NCBI GenBank assembly: GCA_020073375.1
Contig: JAIQFG010000053.1
Location: 1-35,758 of the forward strand
Source: Terriglobia bacterium
GTDB lineage: Bacteria > Acidobacteriota > Terriglobia > Acidiferrales > UBA7541
DNA length: 35,758 nucleotides
Direction: 5' to 3'
The notes beneath the pieces were generated by a model. The model was not told the origin of the DNA. It was given only the letters and a program-made list of their open reading frames with translations, and ran no database searches. Numbering within the stretch: position 1 is the first letter of the stretch; every line of letters starts with the position of its first letter. Below are positions 17,320-26,167 of this stretch, in pieces. Both the position numbers and the translations under genes were made by a program.

Positions 17320-17424
17320 GGTAGCACAGCCACTCTTGGCTGTGTGGTTTTGCGGACCATTGGGACGCCGCCGACCTAAATTACGAGTGCCAAAGACCAC
17401 ACAGCCAAGAGTGGCTGTGCTACC
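17320..17424. repeat. REPIN-like paired palindrome (CTCT loop)
   Basis: Perfect 29-nt inverted arms at 17320-17348 and 17396-17424. Each arm has GTAG, a hairpin stem CACAGCCA and loop CTCT. It begins 3 nt after the leuA stop. Confidence 0.88.
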
Positions 17425-17496
17425 CAAACCCTTTCGCACCCGACATTTCCGCCGGACATTTTTGCAACAATCGGTGTCAACATCCGGAAGGCCGCC

Positions 17497-18039
17497 ATGG
17501 AACAAAATTTAGAAAACACCATTTCCCTGCTCACCCGCACCCCCGCCGCTCTGAACGCGCTTCTGCGCGATCTTCCGGAAACGTGGACGCATCAAAACGA
17601 AGGAGAAAATTCCTGGAGCGTGTTCGAAATCGTCGCCCACCTGATTTACGCCGACCGAGTGAATTGGATGCCGCGCGCGCGGACGATCCTGCAATTTGGC
17701 GAGACGAAGGCATTTGAGAACTTCGATCGTTGGGGGCACGTACAAGCAAGCGAGGGCAAATCACTCGCTCAACTTTTGGATGAATTCACTCGTGTGCGCT
17801 CGGAAAAACTGGATGAACTGCGCGCCATGAATCTGCGGCCCGAGGATCTCAATCGTCGCGGAAGCCATCCCGCGCTCGGGGTCGTTAGCCTGTCACAGCT
17901 GCTGGCAAGCTGGGCAGCTCACGATTTGACGCATCTGCACCAAGTCTCCAGGGTCATGGCCCACCAATACCGCGAAGCCGTAGGCCCGTGGAGCCGAAAC
18001 CTCGGCGTGCTGAAATGCGCCGGCCACAGCGCGCCCTGA
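17497..18039 (+). CDS. DinB-like four-helix protein
   Basis: A 180-residue DinB/YfiT-type protein. The family is a four-helix bundle with a three-histidine metal site; the likely ligands here are the His in SVFEIVAHLIYADRVNWMPR and two in SWAAHDLTHLHQVSRVM. These proteins are often thiol-dependent transferases or enzymes of unknown role; they are unrelated to DNA polymerase IV. GGAAGG lies just upstream of the ATG. It sits between two REPINs and faces away from the SRPBCC/DUF899 group. Substrate not predictable. Confidence 0.85.
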   Translation: MEQNLENTISLLTRTPAALNALLRDLPETWTHQNEGENSWSVFEIVAHLIYADRVNWMPRARTILQFGETKAFENFDRWGHVQASEGKSLAQLLDEFTRVRSEKLDELRAMNLRPEDLNRRGSHPALGVVSLSQLLASWAAHDLTHLHQVSRVMAHQYREAVGPWSRNLGVLKCAGHSAP

Positions 18040-18056
18040 AAGATTCACGACGCCCC

Positions 18057-18132
18057 AGTAGGACAGGCTTCAGCCTGTCGATTTTTGACCTGGAGCGATC
18101 CACCACTGCGACAGGCTGAAGCCTGTCCTACT
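18057..18132. repeat. REPIN-like paired palindrome (TTCA loop)
   Basis: Perfect 24-nt inverted arms at 18057-18080 and 18109-18132. Each arm is AGTAG plus a hairpin of stem GACAGGC and loop TTCA, the same unit as the left half at 15941. Confidence 0.88.
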
Positions 18133-18182
18133 TGACCCCATCCCGCGCCCGCTTCCGCCAACTCATGCGCGCCGAAACCCAA

Positions 18183-18617
18183 TCAATAAGCCATTCCATC
18201 CTTGGAAAATAGCGGCCCGGGATTTTTCCCCTCCGCCGCGCCCTTGATCCGGAACATCAACTCGCCCCACGCCGTCGTGCAGGAAATAAAATAATCCGTT
18301 TCCGCCTGCCAGTCCGCGTGCGTGAACCGCAGCACCGTTTGCCCCTTTTGTTCCGCCAGATCGAAGAGCAGCCGCGTCCCGCTCCATTCGTTCCCCGTCT
18401 CGCAGCGCCAGTGCGCCTTCCCCGGCGCCGCGATCTCGACCGGGCGAAGTCCGTACACCGTGGCGCGATTGAAGAATCCGAGTTCCACCGTGCCGGCCAA
18501 TTTGTCCTCGGTCACGTCCGCCGCCCACCATCGCGAAAAACCCGCGGCCGTAGCCACCAGCGGAAAAACCGCCGCGGGCGCCGCGTTCACCTGAATCATG
18601 TGCTTGATGTCAGCCAT
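18183..18617 (-). CDS. SRPBCC (AHSA1/START-like) domain protein
   Basis: A 144-residue SRPBCC-fold protein. The N-terminus HMIQVNAAPAAVFPLVATAA and FSRWWAADVTEDKLAG, and the C-terminal helix region around TTAWGELMFRIKGAAEG, match the Activator-of-Hsp90-type lipid/ligand-binding fold. I place the start at ATG 18617, with AAAGGCGGA upstream; the frame is open to 18857 but the extra part overlaps the DUF899 gene and has no domain similarity. It lies 46 nt downstream of DUF899 on the same strand, so it is probably co-transcribed. The ligand is unknown. Confidence 0.83.
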   Translation of the reverse strand: MADIKHMIQVNAAPAAVFPLVATAAGFSRWWAADVTEDKLAGTVELGFFNRATVYGLRPVEIAAPGKAHWRCETGNEWSGTRLLFDLAEQKGQTVLRFTHADWQAETDYFISCTTAWGELMFRIKGAAEGKNPGPLFSKDGMAY

Positions 18618-18663
18618 ATCCGATCCGCCTTTCAGGTTCGCTTTTGTTAGACAGGCATCCGCA

Positions 18664-19341
18664 TCAATAAAAATGCTTCGGCATCCAGTTCTCGCGCCCC
18701 TCCGGCAGCAGATCGAGCAGATTCCAAACCCCGATGAACGGATCGATCCCCCGATGATGCCCCGGCGCGCGCGACATTTCCGTCGTGTACGTGAAGCGGA
18801 TCCTGCCGTCGCCACCGCGCCGGAACACACTGACGGCCGGCCGCTGCCCTTTTTCATCCTCCACGAAAAAGTCCCGGTTGAACGTGTTGTCGCGGCTCGA
18901 AAGCAGGCGCATCTTTTCCCATCCTCGCGGTCGCCCCCATTCCCGCAGCCGTCCGAGTTCTACCTTCGAGACCAGCACGAAATTCACCTTGTCGTTCAAG
19001 TGCGCGGCAATCGACGAGTACCCGTCCGCCCACATGTTGCACATCCGGCACGGAAGCTTGTCGCCCGGCCCCCACATCATGTGATCGACGATCAGGGTGT
19101 CCTTGCCCGGAGCGAACAGCTCGGAAAGGCGCACGTCGCGGAAATTCGCGGGCGAATCGTCGCTCAGGTCCGCGGGCCCTTCCCGAAAAACATAATCGCT
19201 CTCGACCACGGGCCCTTCCGGCAGTTGCCTGCGCAGCGCCGCCACGCGCTCAGTCTGATCCTTGAGCGCGATTTCCGCTTCCAGCAACCGGTCGCGAAGC
19301 TTTCGATACTCGGCGCTCTCACCCTGAATCCTAACGTCCAT
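18664..19341 (-). CDS. DUF899 family thioredoxin-fold protein
   Basis: A 225-residue DUF899 protein. The family has a thioredoxin-like/AhpC-type fold of unknown function. Visible are an N-terminal coiled helix (EYRKLRDRLLEAEIALKDQT), the strand LIVDHMMWGPGDKLPCRMC with a CxxC pair (Cys98 and Cys101), and the C-terminal DPFIGVWNLLDLLPEGREN typical of the family. A very strong ribosome-binding site (GGGAGGAG) precedes the ATG. It is followed by the SRPBCC gene on the same strand. A redox or peroxide-related role is plausible from the fold only. Confidence 0.85.
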   Translation of the reverse strand: MDVRIQGESAEYRKLRDRLLEAEIALKDQTERVAALRRQLPEGPVVESDYVFREGPADLSDDSPANFRDVRLSELFAPGKDTLIVDHMMWGPGDKLPCRMCNMWADGYSSIAAHLNDKVNFVLVSKVELGRLREWGRPRGWEKMRLLSSRDNTFNRDFFVEDEKGQRPAVSVFRRGGDGRIRFTYTTEMSRAPGHHRGIDPFIGVWNLLDLLPEGRENWMPKHFY

Positions 19342-19457
19342 TGCGTTCTCCTCCCTTTGGCTGGGACGCAGCTCCCGGCGGCGTCCGGATCTTCGACTTT
19401 AGGCGTTGCGTACCGATTGGAAAATAAATCGGTGCTCAAAGGTCAACTAAACACCCG

Positions 19458-19556
19458 CGTCATTCCGAAGCGTGCCTTTCGCCGAGGAATCCCTCCTTCT
19501 TTCCTCGTAAGAACCAGGAGAAATTGCTCGGACCAAAACCGGCCCTCGGAATGACG
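19458..19556. repeat. GTCATTCCGA-family inverted repeat
   Basis: The ends CGTCATTCCGA (19458-19468) and TCGGAATGACG (19546-19556) are perfect reverse complements; the interior is related to 8295-8355 (GAGGAATCCCTC). It lies between the DUF899 and DinB genes. Confidence 0.72.
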
Positions 19557-19622
19557 GCAGTCTAAATTATTTCGCAATCGTTTTGTTGCCGGCCCCATTG
19601 GAGCGCGGCGCTCGCGCCCAAA

Positions 19623-20120
19623 TCACATGAACGGATTTTCGTCCGCGCTAGGGCCGTAAATCGACGGCACCGCCACGTCCAGCAATCGCAGATACACGGA
19701 AAGCTGCCCGCGATGATGGTAGATATGGTTCAGGAGTATTGCGCGGATGAATCCGATGCGCGGCGAAGTAAAGATCGTCTTCCCGCCAGCGGTCGCGCTC
19801 CACATTCCCATGATTTTCGAATCATCCAGTTTCGCAAGTGTTTCCTTGGCGTGCGCCGTGCTCTGCGCAAATGTGTCCAATATTTCTTTCCGGCTTTTGG
19901 GTTCTTGCTGGGCGAAATTCGGAATCTCAAACGAATCCTTGCTCACCGCATCGGCCAGCAATCCTTGGCCCTGCGCGATATGCAGCGCCAGTTGTCCGAG
20001 CGAATAGGACTTGGCGTGCGGCTTCCAGGCCAACTTGTTTTCCGGCACGCGCTCCAATACGCGCTGCGTGGTCTTTGCTTCCTGATCCATTTCCATCAAA
20101 ATTGAATCGACGATTGCCAT
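19623..20120 (-). CDS. DinB superfamily protein
   Basis: A 165-residue four-helix DinB-type protein. The metal-site helices are visible: SLGQLALHIAQGQGLLADAV in the first half and IRAILLNHIYHHRGQLSVYL near the end, with the family's characteristic NHxxHHRGQL pattern. Sequence is otherwise generic. I start at ATG 20120, where AAAGGAGCAACC gives a good ribosome-binding site; the longer open frame to 20318 is not needed. It is in the same minus-strand group as the SRPBCC and ArsR genes upstream (168 nt gap). Confidence 0.87.
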   Translation of the reverse strand: MAIVDSILMEMDQEAKTTQRVLERVPENKLAWKPHAKSYSLGQLALHIAQGQGLLADAVSKDSFEIPNFAQQEPKSRKEILDTFAQSTAHAKETLAKLDDSKIMGMWSATAGGKTIFTSPRIGFIRAILLNHIYHHRGQLSVYLRLLDVAVPSIYGPSADENPFM

Positions 20121-20287
20121 GGTTGCTCCTTTTTTCCGGCCTGCGATTTGAATATTTGGGACCCCTGCTGTCGCCCGCCTCTGTTGTCCCGAACGGCAGA
20201 GAGGGATCAGAGGCGGGTTTATTCTCGCCGGTACTATAAAGCCACTCCACAAAACTCCCGGCGCCGAAACGCGCCCTGCAATCTCTT

Positions 20288-20734
20288 CTACAGATATTGA
20301 GACAACTGCTCGAGGCACCCGACCCAGCCCTGCTCGTGCCTGCCGCGCTGCTCGGCGTCTGGCAGCAGTTCATGCGAAAGAAGAATCTCGGTGGCCGCCC
20401 CCAGGTCGCGGAACTCCACCGTCACCAGCGACTCGCTCTTGGTCGGATCGTTTTCCCAGCTCCAGGTGAACGCAACTTTCTCGGGCGGCTTGATTTCCCG
20501 GTACGTTCCGAACAGCTTGTGAACGTTCCCGCCCTTGTGATGCATTTCGACGCGGTATTTTCCGCCCACGCGCAGGTCCAGTTCAGGAACCAATGTGGAG
20601 TAATCCGCCGAAACGTGAAACCAGCGCGCCAGTTCCTTCGGATCGGTCCACGCGCGAAACACTTTTTCCCGCGGCGCCTGAAACGTGCGCTTCACCCGCA
20701 CCGCCGGCAGCGGCGTTATTTGTTCCTTGGCCAT
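20288..20734 (-). CDS. SRPBCC (AHSA1-type) domain protein
   Basis: A 148-residue SRPBCC protein. The pattern VKRTFQAPREKVFRAWTDPK, then ARWF, GGKYRVEMHHKGGNVHKLFG, EKVAFTWSWE and the C-terminal HEQGWVGCLEQLSQYL is a textbook Activator-of-Hsp90-like (START superfamily) domain. The start at ATG 20734 overlaps the 3' end of the ArsR gene by 19 nt, so translation is probably coupled. ArsR plus AHSA1 pairs are a frequent two-gene arrangement; the AHSA1 protein may bind the small hydrophobic ligand whose presence the ArsR protein senses, but this is inference. Confidence 0.88.
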   Translation of the reverse strand: MAKEQITPLPAVRVKRTFQAPREKVFRAWTDPKELARWFHVSADYSTLVPELDLRVGGKYRVEMHHKGGNVHKLFGTYREIKPPEKVAFTWSWENDPTKSESLVTVEFRDLGAATEILLSHELLPDAEQRGRHEQGWVGCLEQLSQYL

Positions 20735-21075
20735 TCCGTGACCCCCGTTTGGTTCGATTCCATCAAATACCGATCGAGCGAGTCCAACTGTTTTTCCCAG
20801 AACGCGCGATACTGGGCGATCCACGCCTCCGCATTCTTTAGAGGCCGCGCCACCAGCCGGCAGCGCCGCGAACGCCCGATCTTCTTCTGTGACACCAGCC
20901 CCGCCCGCTGCAACACGCCAAGGTGTTTCATCACCGCAGGCAAACTCATCCGGTGCGGCCGAGCCAATTCCGAGACCGACGACTGTCCGCGCATCAGCGC
21001 CATCAAAATCGCGCGCCGCGTGGGGTCGGCCAGCGCCCCAAACGTGGCGTCCAGCCTCCGGTTATAGTTAACCAT
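20716..21075 (-). CDS. ArsR family transcriptional regulator
   Basis: About 119 residues with a winged HTH of the ArsR type: LDATFGALADPTRRAILMAL, then SVSELARPHRMSLPAVMKHLGVL and RAGLVSQKKIGRSRRCRL. No cysteine-rich metal site is present, so it is not an arsenic sensor; it belongs to the group paired with AHSA1 proteins. The frame is open to 21105, but those codons run through the -10 region of the promoter, so I start at ATG 21075. The start codon then lies within a palindromic operator and only a few bases from the expected transcription start (leaderless or nearly so). Autoregulation is likely. Confidence 0.88.
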   Translation of the reverse strand: MVNYNRRLDATFGALADPTRRAILMALMRGQSSVSELARPHRMSLPAVMKHLGVLQRAGLVSQKKIGRSRRCRLVARPLKNAEAWIAQYRAFWEKQLDSLDRYLMESNQTGVTEWPRNK

Positions 21076-21086
21076 ACGGTTTACTA
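21065..21086. promoter_or_regulatory. probable ArsR autoregulatory operator
   Basis: Near-perfect dyad: TAGTTAACC on the left and GGTTTACTA on the right around ATAC (8 of 9 positions match). It covers the arsR start codon and touches the -10 region. Confidence 0.6.
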
Positions 21087-21112
21087 ATATACCCATGCGT
21101 GGCAAGTGTCAA
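21084..21112 (-). promoter_or_regulatory. promoter of arsR-SRPBCC
   Basis: On the minus strand there is TTGACA (21112-21107) and either TATATT (15-bp spacer) or TATTAG (17-bp spacer) as the -10. It lies directly over the operator. Confidence 0.6.
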
Positions 21113-21119
21113 GCCTTTT

Positions 21120-21200
21120 GTAGGACAGACACTCTTGTCTGTCCGGGTTTGTGCGCGGCGTCGCAAATCTAACCCGGACAGACAAGAGTGTCTGTCCTAC
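21120..21200. repeat. REPIN-like paired palindrome (CTCT loop)
   Basis: Perfect 30-nt inverted arms at 21120-21149 and 21171-21200. Each arm has GTAG, a hairpin stem GACAGACA and loop CTCT. It lies between the ArsR promoter and leuB. Confidence 0.88.
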
Positions 21201-21286
21201 TCCAGCCCTGACAGGACCTTCAATCCGGACTATACTATTGGGCCGCGACACACGAATTTCTTCACCGTGCGGCGCGGAACGCAAAT

Positions 21287-22399
21287 ATGACCACTGCAGA
21301 CGCAAAAAAAATCGTTCTCCTCCCCGGCGACGGCATCGGCCCGGAAATCGTCGGCGTCGCGGTCCGCGTGCTGAAGGATTGCGCCGCCAAATTCGGCCAC
21401 CTCTTCGAGTTCGCCGAGTTCCCTTTCGGCGGCTCCGCGATTGACGCTGCCGGCGAACCTCTCCCTCCCGAAACCCTGGCCGCATGCAAATCCGCGGACG
21501 CCATCCTGCTGGGCGCCGTGGGCGGCCCCAAATGGGACGCGCAGCCAATCGGCAAGCGCCCGGAGAGCGGCCTGCTGGCCCTGCGCCAGGCCCTGGGCTT
21601 GTACATCAATCTCCGGCCCATCGATCTGCGGCCGTCGCTCGCGAGCCTCACGCCGCTGCGCTCCGATCGCGCCAAAAATGTCCACATCGATTTCGTCCGC
21701 GAACTCGCCGGAGACATTTATTTCGGCAAACATCACGTCGAGCCCCATGCAAGCGGAGAGCGAGCCGTCGACGAAGCCGTATACACGACGGGCGAGATCG
21801 AGCGCGTCGCGCAATACGCCTTCGCGCGCGCCGAAGCCCGCACCGGCCGCCTCGCTTCGGTCGATAAGGCCAACGTCATGTCCACCTCGCAGCTCTGGCG
21901 ACGTACGGTCACGCGAATGGCCGCGGCACATCCTAAAGTAAAGCTGGAACATTTGTACGTCGACAACGCCGCCATGCAACTGGTCCTCGCGCCCGCGCAG
22001 TTTGACGTCATCCTCACGTCCAACATGTTTGGCGACATCCTCAGCGATCTTGGCGCGGCCCTGGTCGGATCGATCGGCCTGATCCCGTCCATGAGCAGCG
22101 GTCGGGGACCTTCGCTCTACGAACCGATTCACGGTTCGGCGCCGTCGCTGGCCGGAAAAGACGTGGCCTGCCCGGTGGGCACCATCCTCTCCGCGTCCAT
22201 GATGCTGCGCGAAAGTTTCGGCCTCGCGCGGGAAGCCGAGTGGATCGAGTCGGCGGTCGACCGCCTATTCGTGAACGGCGTTCGCACGCCCGACATCGTC
22301 GGGCCCGGCACCACCCGCGTCGGCTGCCAGGAATTTGGCGAGCGCCTGCTCGCCGAAATGGCCGAAGCGCCCGCTCCGAGCAAGACTTCAAACGTATAA
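21287..22399 (+). CDS. leuB: 3-isopropylmalate dehydrogenase
   Basis: A 370-residue LeuB, the NAD-dependent oxidative decarboxylase of leucine synthesis. Family blocks in order: VLLPGDGIGPEIV (residues 10-22), ILLGAVGGPKWDA, the RELAGDIYFGKH loop, SVDKANVMSTSQLWRRTV, MQLVLAPAQFDVILTSNMFG with the metal-binding aspartates in FGDILSDLGAALVGSIG, and PIHGSAPSLAGKDVACPVGT. Length is normal (about 350-370). It is 4 kb downstream of leuA on the same strand with unrelated genes between, and leuC/leuD are not in the window. The ATG has a weak ribosome-binding site. Confidence 0.93.
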   Translation: MTTADAKKIVLLPGDGIGPEIVGVAVRVLKDCAAKFGHLFEFAEFPFGGSAIDAAGEPLPPETLAACKSADAILLGAVGGPKWDAQPIGKRPESGLLALRQALGLYINLRPIDLRPSLASLTPLRSDRAKNVHIDFVRELAGDIYFGKHHVEPHASGERAVDEAVYTTGEIERVAQYAFARAEARTGRLASVDKANVMSTSQLWRRTVTRMAAAHPKVKLEHLYVDNAAMQLVLAPAQFDVILTSNMFGDILSDLGAALVGSIGLIPSMSSGRGPSLYEPIHGSAPSLAGKDVACPVGTILSASMMLRESFGLAREAEWIESAVDRLFVNGVRTPDIVGPGTTRVGCQEFGERLLAEMAEAPAPSKTSNV

Positions 22400-22555
22400 T
22401 TGAGCCCGCTCATTCCGAAACCCCGGTCTGCGTAAAGTGTATTTGGCAGCTCATCCGGATGGCTCCGCCCCTTGCGATGCAGGGGCCGGGAATGATAGCT
22501 TCAGTCTGGCCAGACAGGGTGATTCTTCTCTACGTCTCTGGATTGGAAATCACCA

Positions 22556-24982
22556 TTGATTGAACAGACCGCCCAAAACGGGTCAAGCAACGGCAGCCAC
22601 TCCACCAGCAACAATCCATCCGTCCCTTGGCGACCGGATCTCCAGGCGCTGACGTTCTGGCGCGTGGAAGGCAGCCTGGTGGACCTCGGCGCGGTCCGTC
22701 CGGTGGCTTACTTCACCTGGAACTCCCACACGTTCATCGGCCGCTGGGCCAGGCGCGGCGGAATGCTGGCGCTGGCGCTGGTGCGGCCCTTCCTGTATGC
22801 CAGCCACCGCGTCTTCGCCACGCGCGTGCTGCACACGCTGCTTTCCGGAGTCACGCGCGACCGCCTGGACCTGCTGGGCGAGGAATATTTCGAATACATC
22901 CTGAAGAAACAGTTGAAGCCCGAGGGAGTGGAGCGCCTGCGCCAGTGCGTCGCCACCAAGGGCGCGGCGAACGTGGTGCTCGTAAGCCAGGGGCTGGAGC
23001 ACGTGATGCGCCCGCTGGCGCAGTATTTAGGAGTTACGCATCTGGTGTCCAACCGTTTGGAATTTCGCGACGGCGTCGCCACCGGGCGCCTGCTCGACCC
23101 GGTAATCCGCCCGCGCAGCCCTCTGGCATGGGCCTTCGAGCGCGGCGCCGATGGCAGCGTGCCCGCAGACCGGTTGCTGCGAAATCTGGGGCTCACAAAA
23201 CATCCGGAACGCCTGGAGAAAGCCATTCTAGCGGCGGAAAGGCCCAAGGCCGCCAATCACCGCGCGCTGGTTGTGTTCGACGGGAATGCGCAATCCAGCC
23301 CGCTTTCGGTTCGCGGGACGCTGGCGGGAAAGAATATTCTGCTAATCGGCGTGACTGGGTTCATCGGGAAGGTTTGGCTCGCGCAGCTGCTAAGCGAAGT
23401 TCCGCAGATCGGAAAGATTTATCTACTGATTCGGCGGCAGCGCACGACCACCGCGCACCGGCGCTTCGAGAAAATTTTTGAGGAGTCACCGGTGTTCGAC
23501 CAGCTGCAGGAGCGCCTGGGCGACCGGTTCGCGGACTTCGTCGCCGAGCGCGTCGAAGTCGTCGAAGGCGACGTCAGCCAGCCGGGGCTCGGCATTTCGG
23601 CGGAGATGCGGGAACGCCTGGGCCGCACGTTGGACCTAGTGGTGAATAGTTCCGGGCTGACGGATTTCAATCCGGACCTTCGCGAAGCCCTGGCCAGCAA
23701 TGTCGCGCCGGTGTTTCACCTGATCGATTTCGTGGAGGCTTCGTCCCACGCGGGCCTGTTGCACCTTTCCACCTGCTACGTCGTAGGTTCAAAGGATGGC
23801 CGCGTAGCCGAGCGGGTCCAGCCGGACTACACGCCGATCGGCGCGCCCGATTTCGACGCCGATCGCGAATATAAATCTTTACTTGAGGTAGTTGCCCACG
23901 CCGAAACCCGCGCGGAAAGCACCGAGATCACGGCCGCGCTGCACCGGCAGGCGCTGGGCAGGCATCGAGGCAGCGAGGACCCCTCCGGCCCGGAACTGGA
24001 AAACCTGATTCGAAAGAATCGCATGCGCTGGCTGCGAAACCGCCTGACGCGCGCGGGAACCAGACGCGCGCGGCACCTCGGCTGGCCCAATACGTACACG
24101 CTGACGAAATCGCTGGCCGAGTCGCTCCTGGTGCGCCACGCGGCCGGGCTGCCCATGGCCATCGTGCGGCCGTCGATCGTGGAGACGTCCACCGACCAGC
24201 CGTTTCCAGGATGGAATGAGGGGATCAACACCTCGGCGCCGCTTTCCTATTTACTGGGAACTTATTTCCGGCAGTTGCCAACCAACGAGCGCAAGTGCCT
24301 GGACGTGATTCCCGTGGACATGGTCTGCCGGGGGATGACGCTGATCGCTGCGGCGATTATCGCGCGACGCCACCAACCGATTTATCAGCTCGCCACATCT
24401 TCCAGCAATCCGTGCGACATGGGCCGGTCGATCGAATTGACGGGCCTCGCGCACCGCAAGCATTTCCGCGCGCAGCAGAGCCTGGAAAACTGGATGCGCA
24501 TGCAGTTCGACACAATTCCCGTTTCCAAATCGCGCTACGAAAAATTCTCGGTGCCCGCGCAGAAGGCCGTGGTGCACGGCATCAATCGCGCCGCGTCCGC
24601 GCTGCAGATGAAGAAGCCGCCGCTGGCGAGGGCCGAGCGCGACCTGATCCGCGTCGAAAAACTCATCGAGCTCTACGAGCCGTTTATCCTGCACAATGAG
24701 CAGGTGTTTGAATCCGAAAACGTGCAGCTGCTTTCGGCGGCAATTCCCGAGGACGAACGCGCGGCCTTCAGCTACGAGCCCTCCACGATTGACTGGTGGG
24801 ATTATTGGATTAACATCCATATTCCCGCGCTGCGCCGGTGGGTGTATCCGCTGATCGAGGGGCGCGCGCCGGAAGCGCGGCAGCGCCGCGTTTTTTCACC
24901 GCAGCACGCGGGAAACGGAGCGCCGCCGCGCGAAGAGCTGCCTCACGCAGGCGCGGCGTCGGGCACGGGGACTCAAGCCTAA
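22556..24982 (+). CDS. fatty acyl reductase with N-terminal degenerate HAD domain
   Basis: An 808-residue protein. Residues about 30-230 align in layout with HAD-IB phosphatases, but motif I reads FWRVEGSLV instead of FDxDGTLV, so the catalytic aspartates are gone. From about 255 there is a Rossmann reductase of the NAD-binding-4 / fatty acyl-CoA reductase family: GVTGFIG at 265-271, [27 protein letters not shown], and the catalytic YTLTK (Tyr514, Lys518), then a C-terminal helical part with [20 protein letters not shown]. Such enzymes reduce acyl-CoA or acyl-ACP to aldehyde or fatty alcohol. The start is a TTG at 22556 (an in-frame stop lies at 22520), so initiation may be weak. It heads a nine-gene co-directional lipid cluster. 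Confidence 0.85.
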   Translation: MIEQTAQNGSSNGSHSTSNNPSVPWRPDLQALTFWRVEGSLVDLGAVRPVAYFTWNSHTFIGRWARRGGMLALALVRPFLYASHRVFATRVLHTLLSGVTRDRLDLLGEEYFEYILKKQLKPEGVERLRQCVATKGAANVVLVSQGLEHVMRPLAQYLGVTHLVSNRLEFRDGVATGRLLDPVIRPRSPLAWAFERGADGSVPADRLLRNLGLTKHPERLEKAILAAERPKAANHRALVVFDGNAQSSPLSVRGTLAGKNILLIGVTGFIGKVWLAQLLSEVPQIGKIYLLIRRQRTTTAHRRFEKIFEESPVFDQLQERLGDRFADFVAERVEVVEGDVSQPGLGISAEMRERLGRTLDLVVNSSGLTDFNPDLREALASNVAPVFHLIDFVEASSHAGLLHLSTCYVVGSKDGRVAERVQPDYTPIGAPDFDADREYKSLLEVVAHAETRAESTEITAALHRQALGRHRGSEDPSGPELENLIRKNRMRWLRNRLTRAGTRRARHLGWPNTYTLTKSLAESLLVRHAAGLPMAIVRPSIVETSTDQPFPGWNEGINTSAPLSYLLGTYFRQLPTNERKCLDVIPVDMVCRGMTLIAAAIIARRHQPIYQLATSSSNPCDMGRSIELTGLAHRKHFRAQQSLENWMRMQFDTIPVSKSRYEKFSVPAQKAVVHGINRAASALQMKKPPLARAERDLIRVEKLIELYEPFILHNEQVFESENVQLLSAAIPEDERAAFSYEPSTIDWWDYWINIHIPALRRWVYPLIEGRAPEARQRRVFSPQHAGNGAPPREELPHAGAASGTGTQA

Positions 24983-24985
24983 TCC

Positions 24986-26167
24986 ATGGCCATCTTTCTG
25001 ACCGGTTCCACCGGCTACATCGGCGCGCACATTGCCGCCATTCTGCTCGAGCGCCACGCGGACCGGCTGAATCTCCTGGTGCGGGCGAAGACCGAGCAGG
25101 AAGCGAACCAGCGGCTGTGGCACGCGCTTCAGTTGCACATGGATTTCCCGGAATTTCGCGACGCCCTCGAATCGCGCATTTCCGTCTACCGCGGCGACCT
25201 GACCGATGCGCATTTTGGGCTGGAGCCCGCCGAGTACGCGCGACTGGTGGGCACGACCGAATCGGTGATTCACTGCGCGGCTTCATTGAATCGCAAGTCC
25301 GAAAAAACCTGCCTGAACGTGAACCTGCGGGGCACGCTGGAAGTCGCGCAGCTCGGCCGCCGCGCCCACGATGCGCACGGCCTGCGCCGCTTCAGCCAGG
25401 TTTCCACCGTGGCCGTGGCCGGGCAACGCAGCCACGAAGTGGTCACCGAGGACGCTTCCATCGACTGGGACCGTTCGGATTACGATCCCTACGCGCGCAC
25501 GAAAAAATTTACCGAGCACATGGTGCGCGAGCTGCTCCCGGAAGTTTCGCGGATCGTTTTTCGCCCGAGCATCGTGCTGGGAGACAGCCGGCGCGCGGAA
25601 ACCACGCAATTCGACATGGTGCGCGCGTTCGTGTTTCTGGCGGGACTGCCGTTTCTTCCCTTCCGCTCGACCGACCGGATCGATATCGTTCCCGTGGATT
25701 ACGTGGCGGAATCCGTGGTCCTGCTGCATCAGAAAGAAAATCCGGCGCATGAGATTTATCACCTCTCGTCGGGCACCGGTTCCGAAACCTTTGGCCAGTT
25801 GACGCGCGCGCTGGCCGAGGCCGCCGGAAAAATGCAGCCGCTCTATTGGCCGGAGCTGGAGGGTCCCTTTTCGGCTACCGTGAACTGGCTCGCCAACTAT
25901 CGCAGCGGCATCGGACGGAGCGCATCGCTGCTGAAGGTGTTCATGCCGTACCTGGTGTGGGACACGGTGTTTGAAAATTCGCGAGTGGTGGCGGAAATGG
26001 GCCGCAAGCCGGAGCCGTTCTCGAAATATTGTTATCCGCTGCTGCGATTCAGCCGGGATCACAAGTTCACGTATCCGTACCTGGATTGGCCCGGCGGGGC
26101 CGCGAGGGTGGCCGGGAATGCAACGGCGGCCGCCGCGGTGGCGAATGCGCGAGGGTCGCACCCATGA
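24986..26167 (+). CDS. SDR family / thioester reductase-like NAD(P)-dependent oxidoreductase
   Basis: A 393-residue extended SDR of the NAD-binding-4 type. The nucleotide loop is GSTGYIG (residues 7-13), the first helix region is [20 protein letters not shown], the active-site pair is YARTK (Tyr169, Lys173) with the catalytic Ser/Thr in [11 protein letters not shown], and [14 protein letters not shown] follows the substrate loop. It is homologous to the reductase half of the preceding protein and of carboxylic acid reductases. It begins 3 nt after the preceding stop and overlaps the next gene by 4 nt (ATGA), so it is clearly in the operon. It may reduce a different intermediate, or a second chain. 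Confidence 0.85.
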   Translation: MAIFLTGSTGYIGAHIAAILLERHADRLNLLVRAKTEQEANQRLWHALQLHMDFPEFRDALESRISVYRGDLTDAHFGLEPAEYARLVGTTESVIHCAASLNRKSEKTCLNVNLRGTLEVAQLGRRAHDAHGLRRFSQVSTVAVAGQRSHEVVTEDASIDWDRSDYDPYARTKKFTEHMVRELLPEVSRIVFRPSIVLGDSRRAETTQFDMVRAFVFLAGLPFLPFRSTDRIDIVPVDYVAESVVLLHQKENPAHEIYHLSSGTGSETFGQLTRALAEAAGKMQPLYWPELEGPFSATVNWLANYRSGIGRSASLLKVFMPYLVWDTVFENSRVVAEMGRKPEPFSKYCYPLLRFSRDHKFTYPYLDWPGGAARVAGNATAAAAVANARGSHP

